Below, piece after piece: positions 6,987 to 13,220 of a stretch of DNA of 15,000 nt (its first letter is position 1; every line of letters begins with the position of its first letter). The notes under the pieces are model-generated. The model was not told the DNA's origin and searched no databases. It was given only the letters and a program-made list of their open reading frames with translations. A program made the position numbers and the translations under genes. The stretch lies in contig CAJNDS010001491.1 in assembly GCA_905221605.1 (NCBI GenBank), positions 423,860 to 438,859 on the forward strand, written 5' to 3'. The stretch comes from Symbiodinium natans (taxonomy: Eukaryota; Sar; Dinophyceae; Suessiales; Symbiodiniaceae).

Positions 6987-7056
6987 GGATGACAAATTTA
7001 TACAGGGGCAAATATTCAAGTCGATGCGCAGTTCTAGGGTCCTGGAGCTTCGTGGG
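6987..7056 (+). CDS. Candidate exon, strand uncertain
   Basis: Plus: pyrimidine-rich acceptor (TCACTTCTTCTGACCAG|G) and CGTGGG|GTTGAG donor; open frames are DDKFIQGQIFKSMRSSRVLE and MTNLYRGKYSSRCAVLGSWS. Minus: after CTCCAG|G the frame TLELRIDLNICPCINLSSL is phase-compatible with the end of 7189-7361. Another minus frame ends LEYLPLYKFVIPGQKK-stop. All are protein-like, so strand is open. Confidence 0.3.
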
Positions 7057-7059
7057 GTT

Positions 7060-7167
7060 GAGGGTTTAGAACTTAGGGTTGAGACAACCCCTTAACCCTC
7101 AACCCTAAAGCCTCAACCTTAAACCCTCAACCCCAAACCCTAAACCCCAAACCCTAAACCCTTAACT
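7060..7167. repeat. Degenerate CCCTAAA/CCCTCAA array
   Basis: Opens with inverted-sense units (GGGTTTAG, TTAGGGTTGAG), then CCCTCAAC and CCCTAAA units. More diverged than most arrays here. Confidence 0.85.
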
Positions 7168-7188
7168 TGGGTGTCCAGGCTTCTTTAC

Positions 7189-7361
7189 CCGACAGATCTC
7201 GGAGCCGTCCTCAGCCCCGACGTCTTTGCGTTTGCCAGCCACTCCTTCTTCTTCTTCGCCTCGAACCATGGGTGATATCGCCAGTTCTCTAACTTCTGGT
7301 CCTTTTTCGGGGACCCTAAATCGGAGGGGCCCGTCTTGAAACAAGAAAGCCAAAAGGGACC
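7189..7361 (-). CDS. Candidate exon, longest clear coding island on minus
   Basis: Minus: TTCTCTAACCTAG|G acceptor with a good pyrimidine tract and GTCGG|GTAAAG donor bound 173 nt (57 codons plus 2 nt) with no stop. The frame begins GPFWLSCFKTGPSDLGSPKK, continues DQKLENWRYHPWFEAKKKKE, then WLANAKTSGLRTAPRSV. About 70% of third positions are G/C. Rich in K and W; no domain recognised. The antisense frames (7162-7353 minus +1, and a plus frame LYPTDLGAVLSPDVFAFASH) are also open but have weaker signal pairs. Upstream exon candidates are 7410-7421 and 7476-7540. Confidence 0.5.
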
Positions 7362-7409
7362 CTAGGTTAGAGAAGTTGCCATAGAAGTAGAATGAGGCAC
7401 CTTGCTTAC
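7362..7409 (-). other. Possible 48-nt GT-AG intron
   Basis: Begins GTAAGC and ends TTCTCTAACCTAG on minus, with a pyrimidine-rich second half. It would be the only compact intron here and one of few without telomere-type repeats. It depends on a proposed 12-nt exon (7410-7421, ACC CTA ATC ACG) that itself resembles telomere repeat, so confidence is low. Confidence 0.3.
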
Positions 7410-7475
7410 CGTGATTAGGGTCTTAGAGGTTTGGGGGTTTGTTTAAGGGTTTAGAGGTTTAGAGGTTGAGGAAGC

Positions 7476-7540
7476 CTTGAGGTAGGGTTTTTGCGGCACT
7501 TTGGCCCTTTTGCATAGCGCCTGGTCAACGCCTCCGTACC
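7476..7540 (-). CDS. Candidate exon upstream of 7189-7361
   Basis: Minus: TTTAGGTCCAG|GG acceptor and CTCAAG|GCTTCC (GC donor) enclose 65 nt reading YGGVDQALCKRAKVPQKPYL then K. It ends in phase 0, compatible with 7410-7421 and 7361-7189. The same frame is open farther upstream to about 7607 (VVGAVHFVFVGLGPG), so the true exon may be longer. No family recognised. Confidence 0.4.
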
Positions 7541-7619
7541 CTGGACCTAAACCCACGAAAACGAAGTGCACAGCTCCAACAACAAGGGTTAGTTGGCTAC
7601 ACGGCGGGGCGACTCACCC

Positions 7620-7850
7620 CAAACCCTGAACCTTAAACCCTAATCCCTGAACCCGAACCTTGCGGGGTTCCAAAATGTTGGGTTTTGTGGTTCACGTGTC
7701 TAGGTTTTAGGGCTTTGGAGCTCTAGGGTTTTGGGGTGTGGGTTTCAGTTTTAGGGCTTTGGCATTAGGGTTTTGGGATTTGGGGTTTCGGTGTTTCGGG
7801 GCTTGGGCATTTGTGCGCTTAGGGGTCTGGGGCTTTAGGACTTTTAGAAT
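7620..7850. repeat. Strongly degenerate TTTAGGG/TTTTGGGG-like stretch
   Basis: Recurrent TTTTAGGG, TTTGGGG and GCTTTGG-like units without regular period. An open plus frame from 7738 is a by-product of these units until about 7850. Confidence 0.6.
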
Positions 7851-7858
7851 GTTTCCAG

Positions 7859-8031
7859 AGTTCCACACGGCTGCTCAGGTTCTCGGCTCGCAAAACATGC
7901 CGCAGGACGCGGACCCCAAAGACGCCCCAAGTCCGGGAACGGCTAAAGAGTCCACGAAACCCAGTGAGACCCCTAGCCTAGAAACCGAAGACCCGATCCC
8001 AATCCCCCCCCCCCTTGCCCGGCAACCCTGA
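7859..8031 (+). CDS. Candidate exon or C-terminus, proline/acid-rich
   Basis: Plus: after GTTTCCAG|AG the frame reads HTAAQVLGSQNMPQDADPKD, APSPGTAKESTKPSETPSLE and TEDPIPIPPPL, ending TGA at 8029-8031. Third positions are mainly G/C and the composition suggests a disordered acidic, proline-rich segment. A canonical alternative donor is GCTCAG|GTTCTC near 7879. Minus is partly open too (VFGVRVLRHVLRAENLSSRV). A C-run at 8004-8014 codes for prolines. No family recognised. Confidence 0.4.
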
Positions 8032-8039
8032 ACCCAAAC

Positions 8040-8130
8040 GCGTCTAGAATCTAGAAGCCCTCAACCCCAAGCCCGAAACCCTACACCCTAAACCCCAAAC
8101 CCCAAAACCCTAAACCTAAACCCTAAAACC
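8040..8130. repeat. Degenerate CCCTAAA/CCCCAAA array
   Basis: Mixed CCCTCAA, CCCGAAA, CCCCAAA and CCCTAAA units. Confidence 0.85.
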
Positions 8131-8140
8131 ATCTTCTCAG

Positions 8141-8209
8141 GCCCTAAACTTTCCACCGCTCCTCACCATTAGAAGGGAATCCGTCGACACGAACCCCGAA
8201 TCTCGAAGG
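8141..8209 (+). CDS. Candidate exon, strand uncertain
   Basis: Plus: ACCATCTTCTCAG|G acceptor and CGAAGG|GTTTGG donor bound 69 nt reading ALNFPPLLTIRRESVDTNPE then SRR, phase 0 to 0. Minus rival: CTTCGAG|A acceptor and TAATG|GTGAGG donor enclosing a frame with FGVRVDGFPSN. Both signal pairs are good. No family recognised. Confidence 0.3.
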
Positions 8210-8330
8210 GTTTGGGTCTTAGGTTTTTAGGATTTGGAGTTCAGGGTTTAGACCCTCAAGGTTTTGGAACCCCTCAATCCTCAACCCCTAATCCCCTAAA
8301 CCCTAAACCCTCAATACCTAAACTCCAAAC

Positions 8331-8371
8331 TGCCTTCTGCCGCTCTCGCCGCTGCTGCTTCCTTGGGACCA
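8331..8371 (-). CDS. Candidate exon, helix-like A/E or Q/R-rich
   Basis: Minus: ACCCTAAG|T acceptor at an array edge and GGCA|GTTTGG donor (41 nt). Frames GPKEAAAARAAEG and VPRKQQRRERQKA are both open. Composition resembles the alanine/charged helices at 1651-1705 and 2816-2892. No family recognised. Confidence 0.3.
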
Positions 8372-8385
8372 CTTAGGGTTTAGGC

Positions 8386-8541
8386 GGGGTTAAGCGGGCT
8401 TTGGAGAGGTTTAGGGGGTTTAGAGGGTTTAGGGGATTTAGGGGGGGGGGGCAAGGGATTTAGGCGGATCAGCGAGTTTAGGGGATTTAGAGAATTGGGG
8501 GGGGGGGGGGGGTTAGGCGGTTGGGTTTATTTAGGGTTTAG
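8386..8541. repeat. G-rich TTTAGGGG-like array with two poly-G runs
   Basis: Irregular TTTAGGGGG and TTTAGGGGA units interrupted by G runs of 11 (8441-8451) and 16 (8497-8512). Confidence 0.85.
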
Positions 8542-8621
8542 CGGCCTTTCGGCCTATTGTGGACTCCTTAAACATAAGGTTTGTGGAGTGTCGAGGTGTG
8601 AGGTTCCCCGAATGGGCCCAG
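8542..8621 (+). CDS. Candidate exon starting at a telomere-repeat acceptor
   Basis: Plus: GGGTTTAG|CG acceptor is the last unit of the array; donor GCCCAG|GTTGTA. The 80 nt read AFRPIVDSLNIRFVECRGVR then FPEWAQ. Minus is also open: after CCTCCAG|G it reads ALLTTWAHSGNLTPRHSTNL, or in another frame ends PQTLCLRSPQ-stop, phase-compatible with 8796-8860. Strand is therefore uncertain. No family recognised. Confidence 0.3.
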
Positions 8622-8795
8622 GTTGTAAGGAGAGCCTGGAGGTTTGGGGGGGCTTTGGGGTTTAAGAGTTTTGGGGTTTGGGGTTTGGGAGTTCGGGCAG
8701 TTAGCGCTTCGGAGCTTGAGGGTTTTGTAGGGCTTAGGGATTAAGATACCCTAAACCCCAAAGCGTGTTTCCGGGGATGGATACACCCGTGTAAC

Positions 8796-8860
8796 CTGTC
8801 CAACTGCAGTCGAGCCGCAACACTATTCGCTTCGCTGCCGGGTGGTCCTCTGGCCGGGCC
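8796..8860 (-). CDS. Candidate exon flanking the minisatellite
   Basis: Minus: long pyrimidine-rich tract ending CACGCTGAG|G and donor GGACAG|GTTACA bound 65 nt. Frame reads GPARGPPGSEANSVAARLQL then D, ending in phase 2, with good third-position GC. It lies about 30 bp left of the 52-bp minisatellite, which would be intronic if this gene extends to the right. No family recognised. Confidence 0.4.
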
Positions 8861-8891
8861 CTCAGCGTGGAAGCAGGAAAGGCAGCAAAGC

Positions 8892-10510
8892 TGCCAGCGA
8901 GCAAGAGTATCAGCCGGGGCCCGTCCCACCAAGCGCAGGCCGCCGGCGAGCATCGCCAGCGAGCATCAGAGCATCAGGGGCAAGTCCCACCAAGCGCAGG
9001 CCGCCAGCGAGCATCATAGCTCAGCCTCTCACCAAGCACAGGCCGGCAGCGAGCATCATGAGCATCAGCCGGGGCCCGTCTCACCAAGCGCAGGCCGCCA
9101 GCGAGCATCGCCCGTCTCACCAAGCGCAGGCCGCCAGCGAGCATCATGAGCATCAGCCGGGGCCTGCCCCATCAAGAGCAGGCCGCCAGCGAGCATCAGG
9201 AGCATCAGCCGGGACCCGCCCTTACCAGGCGCAGGCCGCCAGCGAGCATCATGAGCATCAGCCGGGGCCCGTCCCACCAATCACAGGCCGCCAGCGAGCA
9301 TCATGAGCATCAGCCGGGGCCTGTCCCATCAAGCGCAGGCCGCCAGCGAGCATCATGAGCATCAGCCGGGGCCCGTCTCACCAAGCGCACGCCGGCAGCG
9401 AGCATCATGAGCAGCCGGGGCCCGTCTCACCCAGTCATGAGCATCAGCCGGGGCCCGTCTCACCAAGCGCAGGCCGCCAGCGAGCATCGCCCGTCTCACC
9501 AAGCGCAGGCCGGCAGCGAGCATCATGAGCATCAGCCGGGGCCTGTCTCACCAAGCGCAGGCCGGCAGCGAGCATCGTGAGCATCAGCCGCGGCCCGTCT
9601 CACCAAGCGCAGGCCGGCAGCGAGCATCATGAGCATCAGCCGGGGCCCGTCTCACCAAGCACAAGCCGGCAGCGAGCATCATGAGCAGCAGCCGGGGCCC
9701 GTCTCACCAAGCGCAGGCCGGCAGCGAGCATCATGAGCATCAGCCGCGGCCCGTCTCACCCAGTGCAGGGCCCGTCTCACCAAGCGCAGGCCGGCAGCGA
9801 GCATCATGAGCATCAGCCGGGGCCCGTCTCACCAAGCGCAGGCCGGCAGCGAGCATCATGAGCATCAGCCGGGGCCCGTCTCACCAAGCGCAGGCCGCCA
9901 GCGAGCATCATGAGCATCAGCCGGGGCCCGTCTCACCAAGCGCAGGCCGGCAGCGAGCATCATGAGCATCGGCCGGGGCCTGTCTCACCCAGTGCAGGCC
10001 GGCAGCGAGCATCATGAGCATCAGCCGGGGCCCGTCTCACCAAGCGCAGGCCAGCAGCGAGCATCATGAGTAGAAGCCGGTCCGTCTCACCAAGCGCAGG
10101 CCGGCAGCGAGCATCATGAGCATCAGCCGGGGCCCGTCTCACCAAGCGCAGGCCGCCAGCGAGCATCATGAGCATCAGCCGGGGCCCGTCTCACCAAGCG
10201 CAGGCCGCCAGCGAGCATCATGAGCATCAGCCGGGGCCCGTCTCACCAAGCGCAGGCCGGCAGCGAGCATCATGAGCATCAGCCGGGGCCCGTCTCACCA
10301 AGCGCAGGCCGCCAGCGAGCATCATGAGCATCAGCCGGGGCCCGTCTCACCAAGCGCAGGCCGGCAGCGAGCATCATGAGCATCAGCCGGGGCCTGTCTC
10401 ACCAAGCGCAGGCCGCCAGCGAGCATCATGAGCATCAGCCGGGGGCCCGTCCCACCAAGCGCAGCGCCGCCAGCGAGCATCATCAGCATCAGCTGGGGCC
10501 CTTCCCAGGG
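8892..10510. repeat. 52-bp GC-rich minisatellite, about 31 units
   Basis: Unit boundaries are arbitrary; a typical unit contains GCCCGTCTCACCAAGCGCAG, then GCCG(C/G)CAGCGAGCATCATG and AGCATCAGCCGG. Adjacent identical landmarks are 52 bp apart (for example ACCAAGCG at 10141 and 10193). Left units (8892-9350) are more diverged, with partial and shortened copies; the right part is more uniform with G/C alternation at one site (GCCGCC or GCCGGC). Since 52 is not a multiple of 3, reading frames rotate through the array, so the open frames across it are not evidence of a protein. The unit contains an internal half-repeat GAGCATCA. Confidence 0.97.
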
Positions 10511-10630
10511 ATCATCATGAGCTCATTCTCATTCTCTTTTAAGCATCAGCCGCCATAGCCACCGAACATGAGCACACTTCCGATAGAAAAAGTTGTGATT
10601 TGGCTGCACGCAACTTTCTTGCAAAAACAA
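10511..10630. other. Spacer between minisatellite and trinucleotide tract
   Basis: Holds decayed minisatellite pieces (AAGCATCAGCCG at about 10541) and about 75 bp of unique sequence without a clear exon. Confidence 0.5.
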
Positions 10631-11117
10631 CGCTATTATTACTATTAGCATTGCTACTACTATTATTATTATTATTGTTATTGTTATTGTTATTATTGTT
10701 ATTATTACGATTATGAGTATTATTATTATTATTTTTATTATTCTTGCTGTTGTTTTTACTATTCTTGCTATGATTATGATTACTATAATTATTGCTACTA
10801 TTATAATTACTACCGTTATTATCATTATTATTACTATCACCATTATCCGTATTATTATTACTAATATCTATTATTATCATTATTACTATTATTATTACTA
10901 TTACTGTTACGATTACTCGTGTTTTTATTATTCTTGCTATTATTGTTTATGATTACTACTACTCTTATTATTACTATTACTATTACCATGATTATTATTA
11001 TTACTATTGTTATTATTAGTATTCTTATTATTACTATTATTTTTATTACTATTCTTATTATTACTATTCTTATTACTATTACTATTACCATGATTATTAT
11101 TATTACTATTATTATTA
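10631..11117. repeat. ATT/ACT trinucleotide microsatellite (about 490 bp)
   Basis: Mostly ATT units with ACT, GTT, CTT and ATG interruptions. A longer word containing CTATTACCATGATTATTATT recurs about 95 bp apart (near 10976 and 11081), showing internal segment duplication. Plus translates as I/T/L-rich and minus as N/S- or I/V-rich low-complexity frames; these are artefacts. Confidence 0.97.
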
Positions 11118-11181
11118 CTAAAAGAATGTAGGGCCCGGTCTGGTCTTTGCCGGGCTTGTCTTCCGCACTGGAATCCTCGAC
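11118..11181 (-). CDS. Candidate last exon (E6) of the RRM gene
   Basis: Minus: acceptor GCGCTGGGCCCAG|G preceded by pyrimidines. Two readings are possible. In the frame compatible with E5 ending at CGGAA|GCGCCT (phase 2), it encodes a basic tail SRIPVRKTSPAKTRPGPTFF then TAG at 11118-11120. In phase 0 it encodes VEDSSAEDKPGKDQTGPY with donor TTTTA|GTAATA, running into the trinucleotide tract. Third-position GC is slightly better in the acidic reading. Both make sense as a disordered tail of an RNA-binding protein. Confidence 0.4.
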
Positions 11182-11230
11182 CTGGGCCCAGCGCAGGGGT
11201 CAAAAGCGTAGCAAATAGGGGTTCAAGGGC

Positions 11231-11365
11231 TTTAGGGTTTAGGGTTTAGGGTTTAGGGTTTAGGGTTTAGGGTTAAGGGTTTAGGGTTTAGGGTTTAGGG
11301 TTTAGGGTTTAGGGTTTAGGGTTTAGGGTTTAGGGTTTAGGGTTTAGGGTTTAGGGTTTAGGGTT
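11231..11365. repeat. TTTAGGG array
   Basis: About nineteen units with one TTAAGGG variant. Lies between proposed exons E5 and E6. Confidence 0.95.
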
Positions 11366-11596
11366 GCCTTGGAGGACTAGATGGCACAAGGGTACTGCAG
11401 GGCTAATATAGGGGCCTTCATAATTCGAATAGGATTTTGGGGGGCTATTTTTGGTATATTCATAAAGGAACCATAAGAGAATACCATTGTTAATTATTCC
11501 GACCCCTATATTAGAAGAAAGGCGCTTCCGAGGCAGAGCGGCCTTTGTGATTCGGATCTCCTTGCCGTGGATCTTGGGCCACAGCTTCAGGGCTTC
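11351..11596 (-). CDS. RRM gene exon E5: helix 2 and strand 4
   Basis: Starts after CTGCCGACAG|G. The frame EALKLWPKIHGKEIRITKA then ALPRKRL has the pattern of the end of an RNA-recognition motif: helix 2 ending AL.L, a G before strand 4, I-R-I and a basic linker. Third positions are overwhelmingly G/C up to about 11520. It then stays open through the inverted-repeat element 11403-11514 and stops at TAA 11351-11353 inside the telomere-type array, 81 codons in all. The true 3' end is uncertain: a GC donor at CGGAA|GCGCCT (11526) would join E6 in phase. The mapped end given here is the open-frame limit. The strong coding part is 11520-11596. Confidence 0.55.
   Translation of the reverse strand, partial: EALKLWPKIHGKEIRITKAALPRKRLSSNIGVGIINNGILLWFLYEYTKNSPPKSYSNYEGPYISPAVPLCHLVLQGNPKP
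11403..11514. mobile_element. Inverted-repeat element, family D
   Basis: Ends CTAATATAGGGG and CCCCTATATTAG form a 12-bp perfect inverted repeat with further imperfect pairing (TTCATAATT against AATTATTCC). 112 bp, AT-rich, non-coding by itself, although the E5 frame crosses it on minus without a stop. No second copy seen in this window. Confidence 0.6.
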
Positions 11597-11624
11597 CTGT
11601 CGGCAGGATCTGTAATGGCATGCC

Positions 11625-11700
11625 TAAACCCTAGACCCTCAACCCTAAACCTAAAGCCCTAAAGCTCTGAACCATAAACCCTAAACCCTAAACCCTAAAC
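11625..11700. repeat. CCCTAAA array, degenerate left half
   Basis: CCCTAGA, CCCTCAA and CCCTAAA units within proposed intron 4 of the RRM gene. Confidence 0.9.
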
Positions 11701-11798
11701 CGAGTTCAGTATGGAGGCGGAGTGCGTAAGTGGAGGGGGCAGTTTAGGGGCTTGCCCCCCTCCCGCCCCCTCCCTGTAAACTCGAAACAAAGCCCCCT
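11701..11798. other. Unique island, possible micro-exon start
   Basis: Plus carries TTCAG|TATGGAGGCGGAGTGC|GTAAGT, with a perfect GTAAGT donor, but the 16-nt piece is too short to judge. G/C-rich complementary stretches (GGAGGGGGCAGTTTA and CCCCCTCCCTGTAAACT) can pair. Confidence 0.3.
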
Positions 11799-11879
11799 AA
11801 ACCCTAAACCCTAAACCCTAAACCCTAAACCCTAAGCCCTAAGCCCTAAGCCCTAAGCCCTAAGCCCTAAACCCTAGAC
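11799..11879. repeat. CCCTAAA array with CCCTAAG block
   Basis: About five CCCTAAA units followed by about six uniform CCCTAAG units (11828-11868). Confidence 0.95.
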
Positions 11880-11931
11880 CCACACCATGGACAGCTGAGT
11901 TCCGGCGTCATGCGGTCTCTTCGATCTCTAC

Positions 11932-11966
11932 CTTTCGAGCTACCAATCCAGTATCGAACCCCACTG
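11932..11966 (-). CDS. Small candidate exon inside RRM intron 4
   Basis: Minus: GAGTGCTACAG|C acceptor and TCGAAAG|GTAGAG donor bound 35 nt reading SGVRYWIGSSK. Good GT-AG pair, but the piece is not needed to complete the RRM. The frame continues open to 11867. No family recognised. Confidence 0.25.
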
Positions 11967-11977
11967 CTGTAGCACTC

Positions 11978-12090
11978 ACATGGGCGGTTGTCAAACATTA
12001 TGGTCCCTTTTTGGATCCCTAGTATAATACGGCACCTAATATGTAGGGTGCCCCAAAAAGGGACCATAATTTTGACAGCCACCCACATGT
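11978..12090. mobile_element. Inverted-repeat element, family C
   Basis: Left arm ACATGGGCGGTTGTC, then AAACATTATGGTCCCTTTTT; right arm reverse-complements to ACATGTGGGTGGCTGTC, then AAAATTATGGTCCCTTTTTG. Arms of about 38 bp around a short loop make a 113-bp hairpin in proposed intron 4. No second copy seen here. No target duplication identified. Confidence 0.7.
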
Positions 12091-12170
12091 CTTTTCCATT
12101 TCATGCTGGACACATCAAACATTGTGAAATCGCAGCTGCAGATGCATAGCCTCCTGCAGAACGGAACTGG
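12091..12170. other. Unique island with coding-like frames on both strands
   Basis: Plus reads MLDTSNIVKSQLQMHSLLQN; minus reads SSVLQEAMHLQLRFHNV then TGA. It is sandwiched between two inverted-repeat elements. Strand not resolved, so no exon is called. Confidence 0.3.
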
Positions 12171-12290
12171 TCATGGGTTTTCCTACCCCTTAAATAACCT
12201 TAATGAGGCTTACTTATCCCTAAATCGCCTTAATCATGGGGGGGAACCTAGAGGGGGTAGTTTTGTGGGGGCTCGTAGGGAAACCCATGA
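12171..12290. mobile_element. MITE-like element, family B, copy 2
   Basis: Ends TCATGGGTTTTCCTAC and GTAGGGAAACCCATGA. Relative to copy 1 it is inverted: its reverse complement carries TACCCCCTCTAGGTTCCCC and ATGATTAAGG, matching the interior of copies 1 and 3. 120 bp, within proposed intron 4 of the RRM gene. Confidence 0.7.
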
Positions 12291-12391
12291 TTTTTGCTTG
12301 AGCCTAAGCGAGGCTCGAACTGATATCCTAAAACCTCGATAAAGCAAAATCTTGGGCCCGAGCTACGCCCCGAATGCCTTAGCCCCCCGAA
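12291..12391. other. Unique spacer
   Basis: Right flank of family B copy 2. No paired splice signals or convincing frame seen. Confidence 0.4.
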
Positions 12392-12678
12392 AGCCCTAAA
12401 GCCCTAAAGGAGCCCTAAAGCCCTAAAGCCCTAAAGCCCTAAAGCCCTAAAGCCCTAAAGCCCTAAAGCCCTAAAGCCCTAAAGCCCTAAAGCCCTAAAG
12501 CCCTAAAGCCCTAAAGCCCTACTGTAAAGCCCTAAAGCCCTAAAGCCCTAAAGCCCTAAAGCCCTAAAGCCCTAAAGCCCTAAAGCCCTAAAGCCCTAAA
12601 GCCCTAAAGCCCTAAAGCCCTAAAGCCCTAAAGCCCTAGAGCCCTAAAGCCCTAAACCCTAAACCCTAAACCCTAAAA
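12392..12678. repeat. GCCCTAAA (8-bp) variant array
   Basis: About thirty uniform copies of GCCCTAAA with single breaks near 12408 and 12520, ending in three standard CCCTAAA units. It begins ten bases downstream (in minus sense) of the E4 donor and is another homogenised variant of the telomere-type unit. Confidence 0.97.
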
Positions 12679-12687
12679 ACAGGGGGC

Positions 12688-12738
12688 CTTCACGCTCCAG
12701 CGCTCCTGGAAGCGCGCGAAGGCAAAGCCCTGACACTC
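12688..12738 (-). CDS. RRM gene exon E4: strand 3 with RNP1
   Basis: 17 codons ECQGFAFARFQERWSVK after acceptor CTCCGCAAG|G. QGFAFARF fits the RNP1 octamer (basic-G-F/Y-G/A-F/Y-aliphatic-x-F/Y) with Q for the first basic residue and A for the aliphatic residue; the two aromatic RNA-stacking positions are F. Donor AAG|GCCCCC (GC) restores the usual spacing to helix 2 in E5. A GT donor two codons earlier (AGC|GTGAAG) is the alternative. Codons are almost entirely G/C-ending. The acceptor could also be GAAG|C twelve bases upstream, lengthening the strand 2-3 loop. Confidence 0.65.
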
Positions 12739-12764
12739 CTTGCGGAGTCGCTTCGTGAGGCAAA

Positions 12765-13000
12765 CCATGGGTTCCCCCTACCTACCCCCCCCCCCCCCCC
12801 CGTCGGGTTGAGGGTTTGGGGTTTAGGGTTTGGGGTTTGGGGTTTGGGGTTTGGGGTTTGGGGTTTGGGGTTTGGGGTTTGGGGTTTCAGGTTCCCCTGC
12901 AACCCCCAGCTATACTGCCCCCTAGGTTCTCCCCATAATCAAGGCTATTTGGATTAGTATGCTTATTTAAGGTTATTTAAGGGGGGAACCTAAGGGGGTA
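12765..13000. mobile_element. Family B copy 3, interrupted by a TTTGGGG array
   Basis: Left end CCATGGGTTCCCCCTAC. After a 17-C run (12785-12801) and a TTTGGGG block (12807-12888) the interior resumes with CTGCCCCCTAGGTTCTCCCC, ATAATCAAGG and AAGGTTATTTAAGG, matching copies 1 and 2. The right end is altered (near 13000). The element's left end lies 26 bp from the proposed E4 acceptor. Confidence 0.6.
12807..12888. repeat. TTTGGGG array
   Basis: About ten uniform TTTGGGG units after two TTTAGGG-like units, inside family B copy 3. Confidence 0.95.
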
Positions 13001-13112
13001 GGGGTTAGGGGTTCAGGGCTTTGACGGTTTTAAGGGGGGTTAGGGGGGTTTAGGGGATTATAGGGGGGTTGACTCAGGTGCAAAGCGAAGTATCGACGAT
13101 TTTCGGAGACTT
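13001..13112. other. Unique island, coding-like both strands
   Basis: G-rich TTTAGGGG-like start, then about 55 bp unique. Plus reads VQSEVSTIFGDLEP-stop after GACTCAG|; minus reads SENRRYFALHLSQPPYNP. No call on strand. Confidence 0.25.
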
Positions 13113-13212
13113 AGAACCCTAAACCCTAAACCCCCTAAATCCTAAACCCTAAACCCTAAACCCCCTAGACCCCAAACCCTAAGCCCCTAAGCCCCTAAAC
13201 CCTAAGCCTTAA
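13113..13212. repeat. CCCTAAA array with CCCCTAAA/CCCTAAG variants
   Basis: Mixed units directly flanking the exon at 13221. Confidence 0.92.
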
Positions 13213-13220
13213 AGAATCAC

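Noticed and set aside
8842-10175. Long open frames through the 52-bp minisatellite on both strands
   Set aside because: The period is not a multiple of three, so frames rotate through units; openness follows from unit composition rather than selection for a protein.
8892-10510. CRISPR array
   Set aside because: There are no constant repeats alternating with unique spacers; the whole 52-bp unit repeats, and the context is eukaryotic.
10529-11203. Asparagine/serine-rich and isoleucine-rich ORFs
   Set aside because: They are direct translations of the ATT/ACT tract with no other coding features.
12103-12342. Plus ORF of 79 codons
   Set aside because: Its middle is the family B copy 2 element; only the first 20 codons look coding and the minus strand is equally open there.
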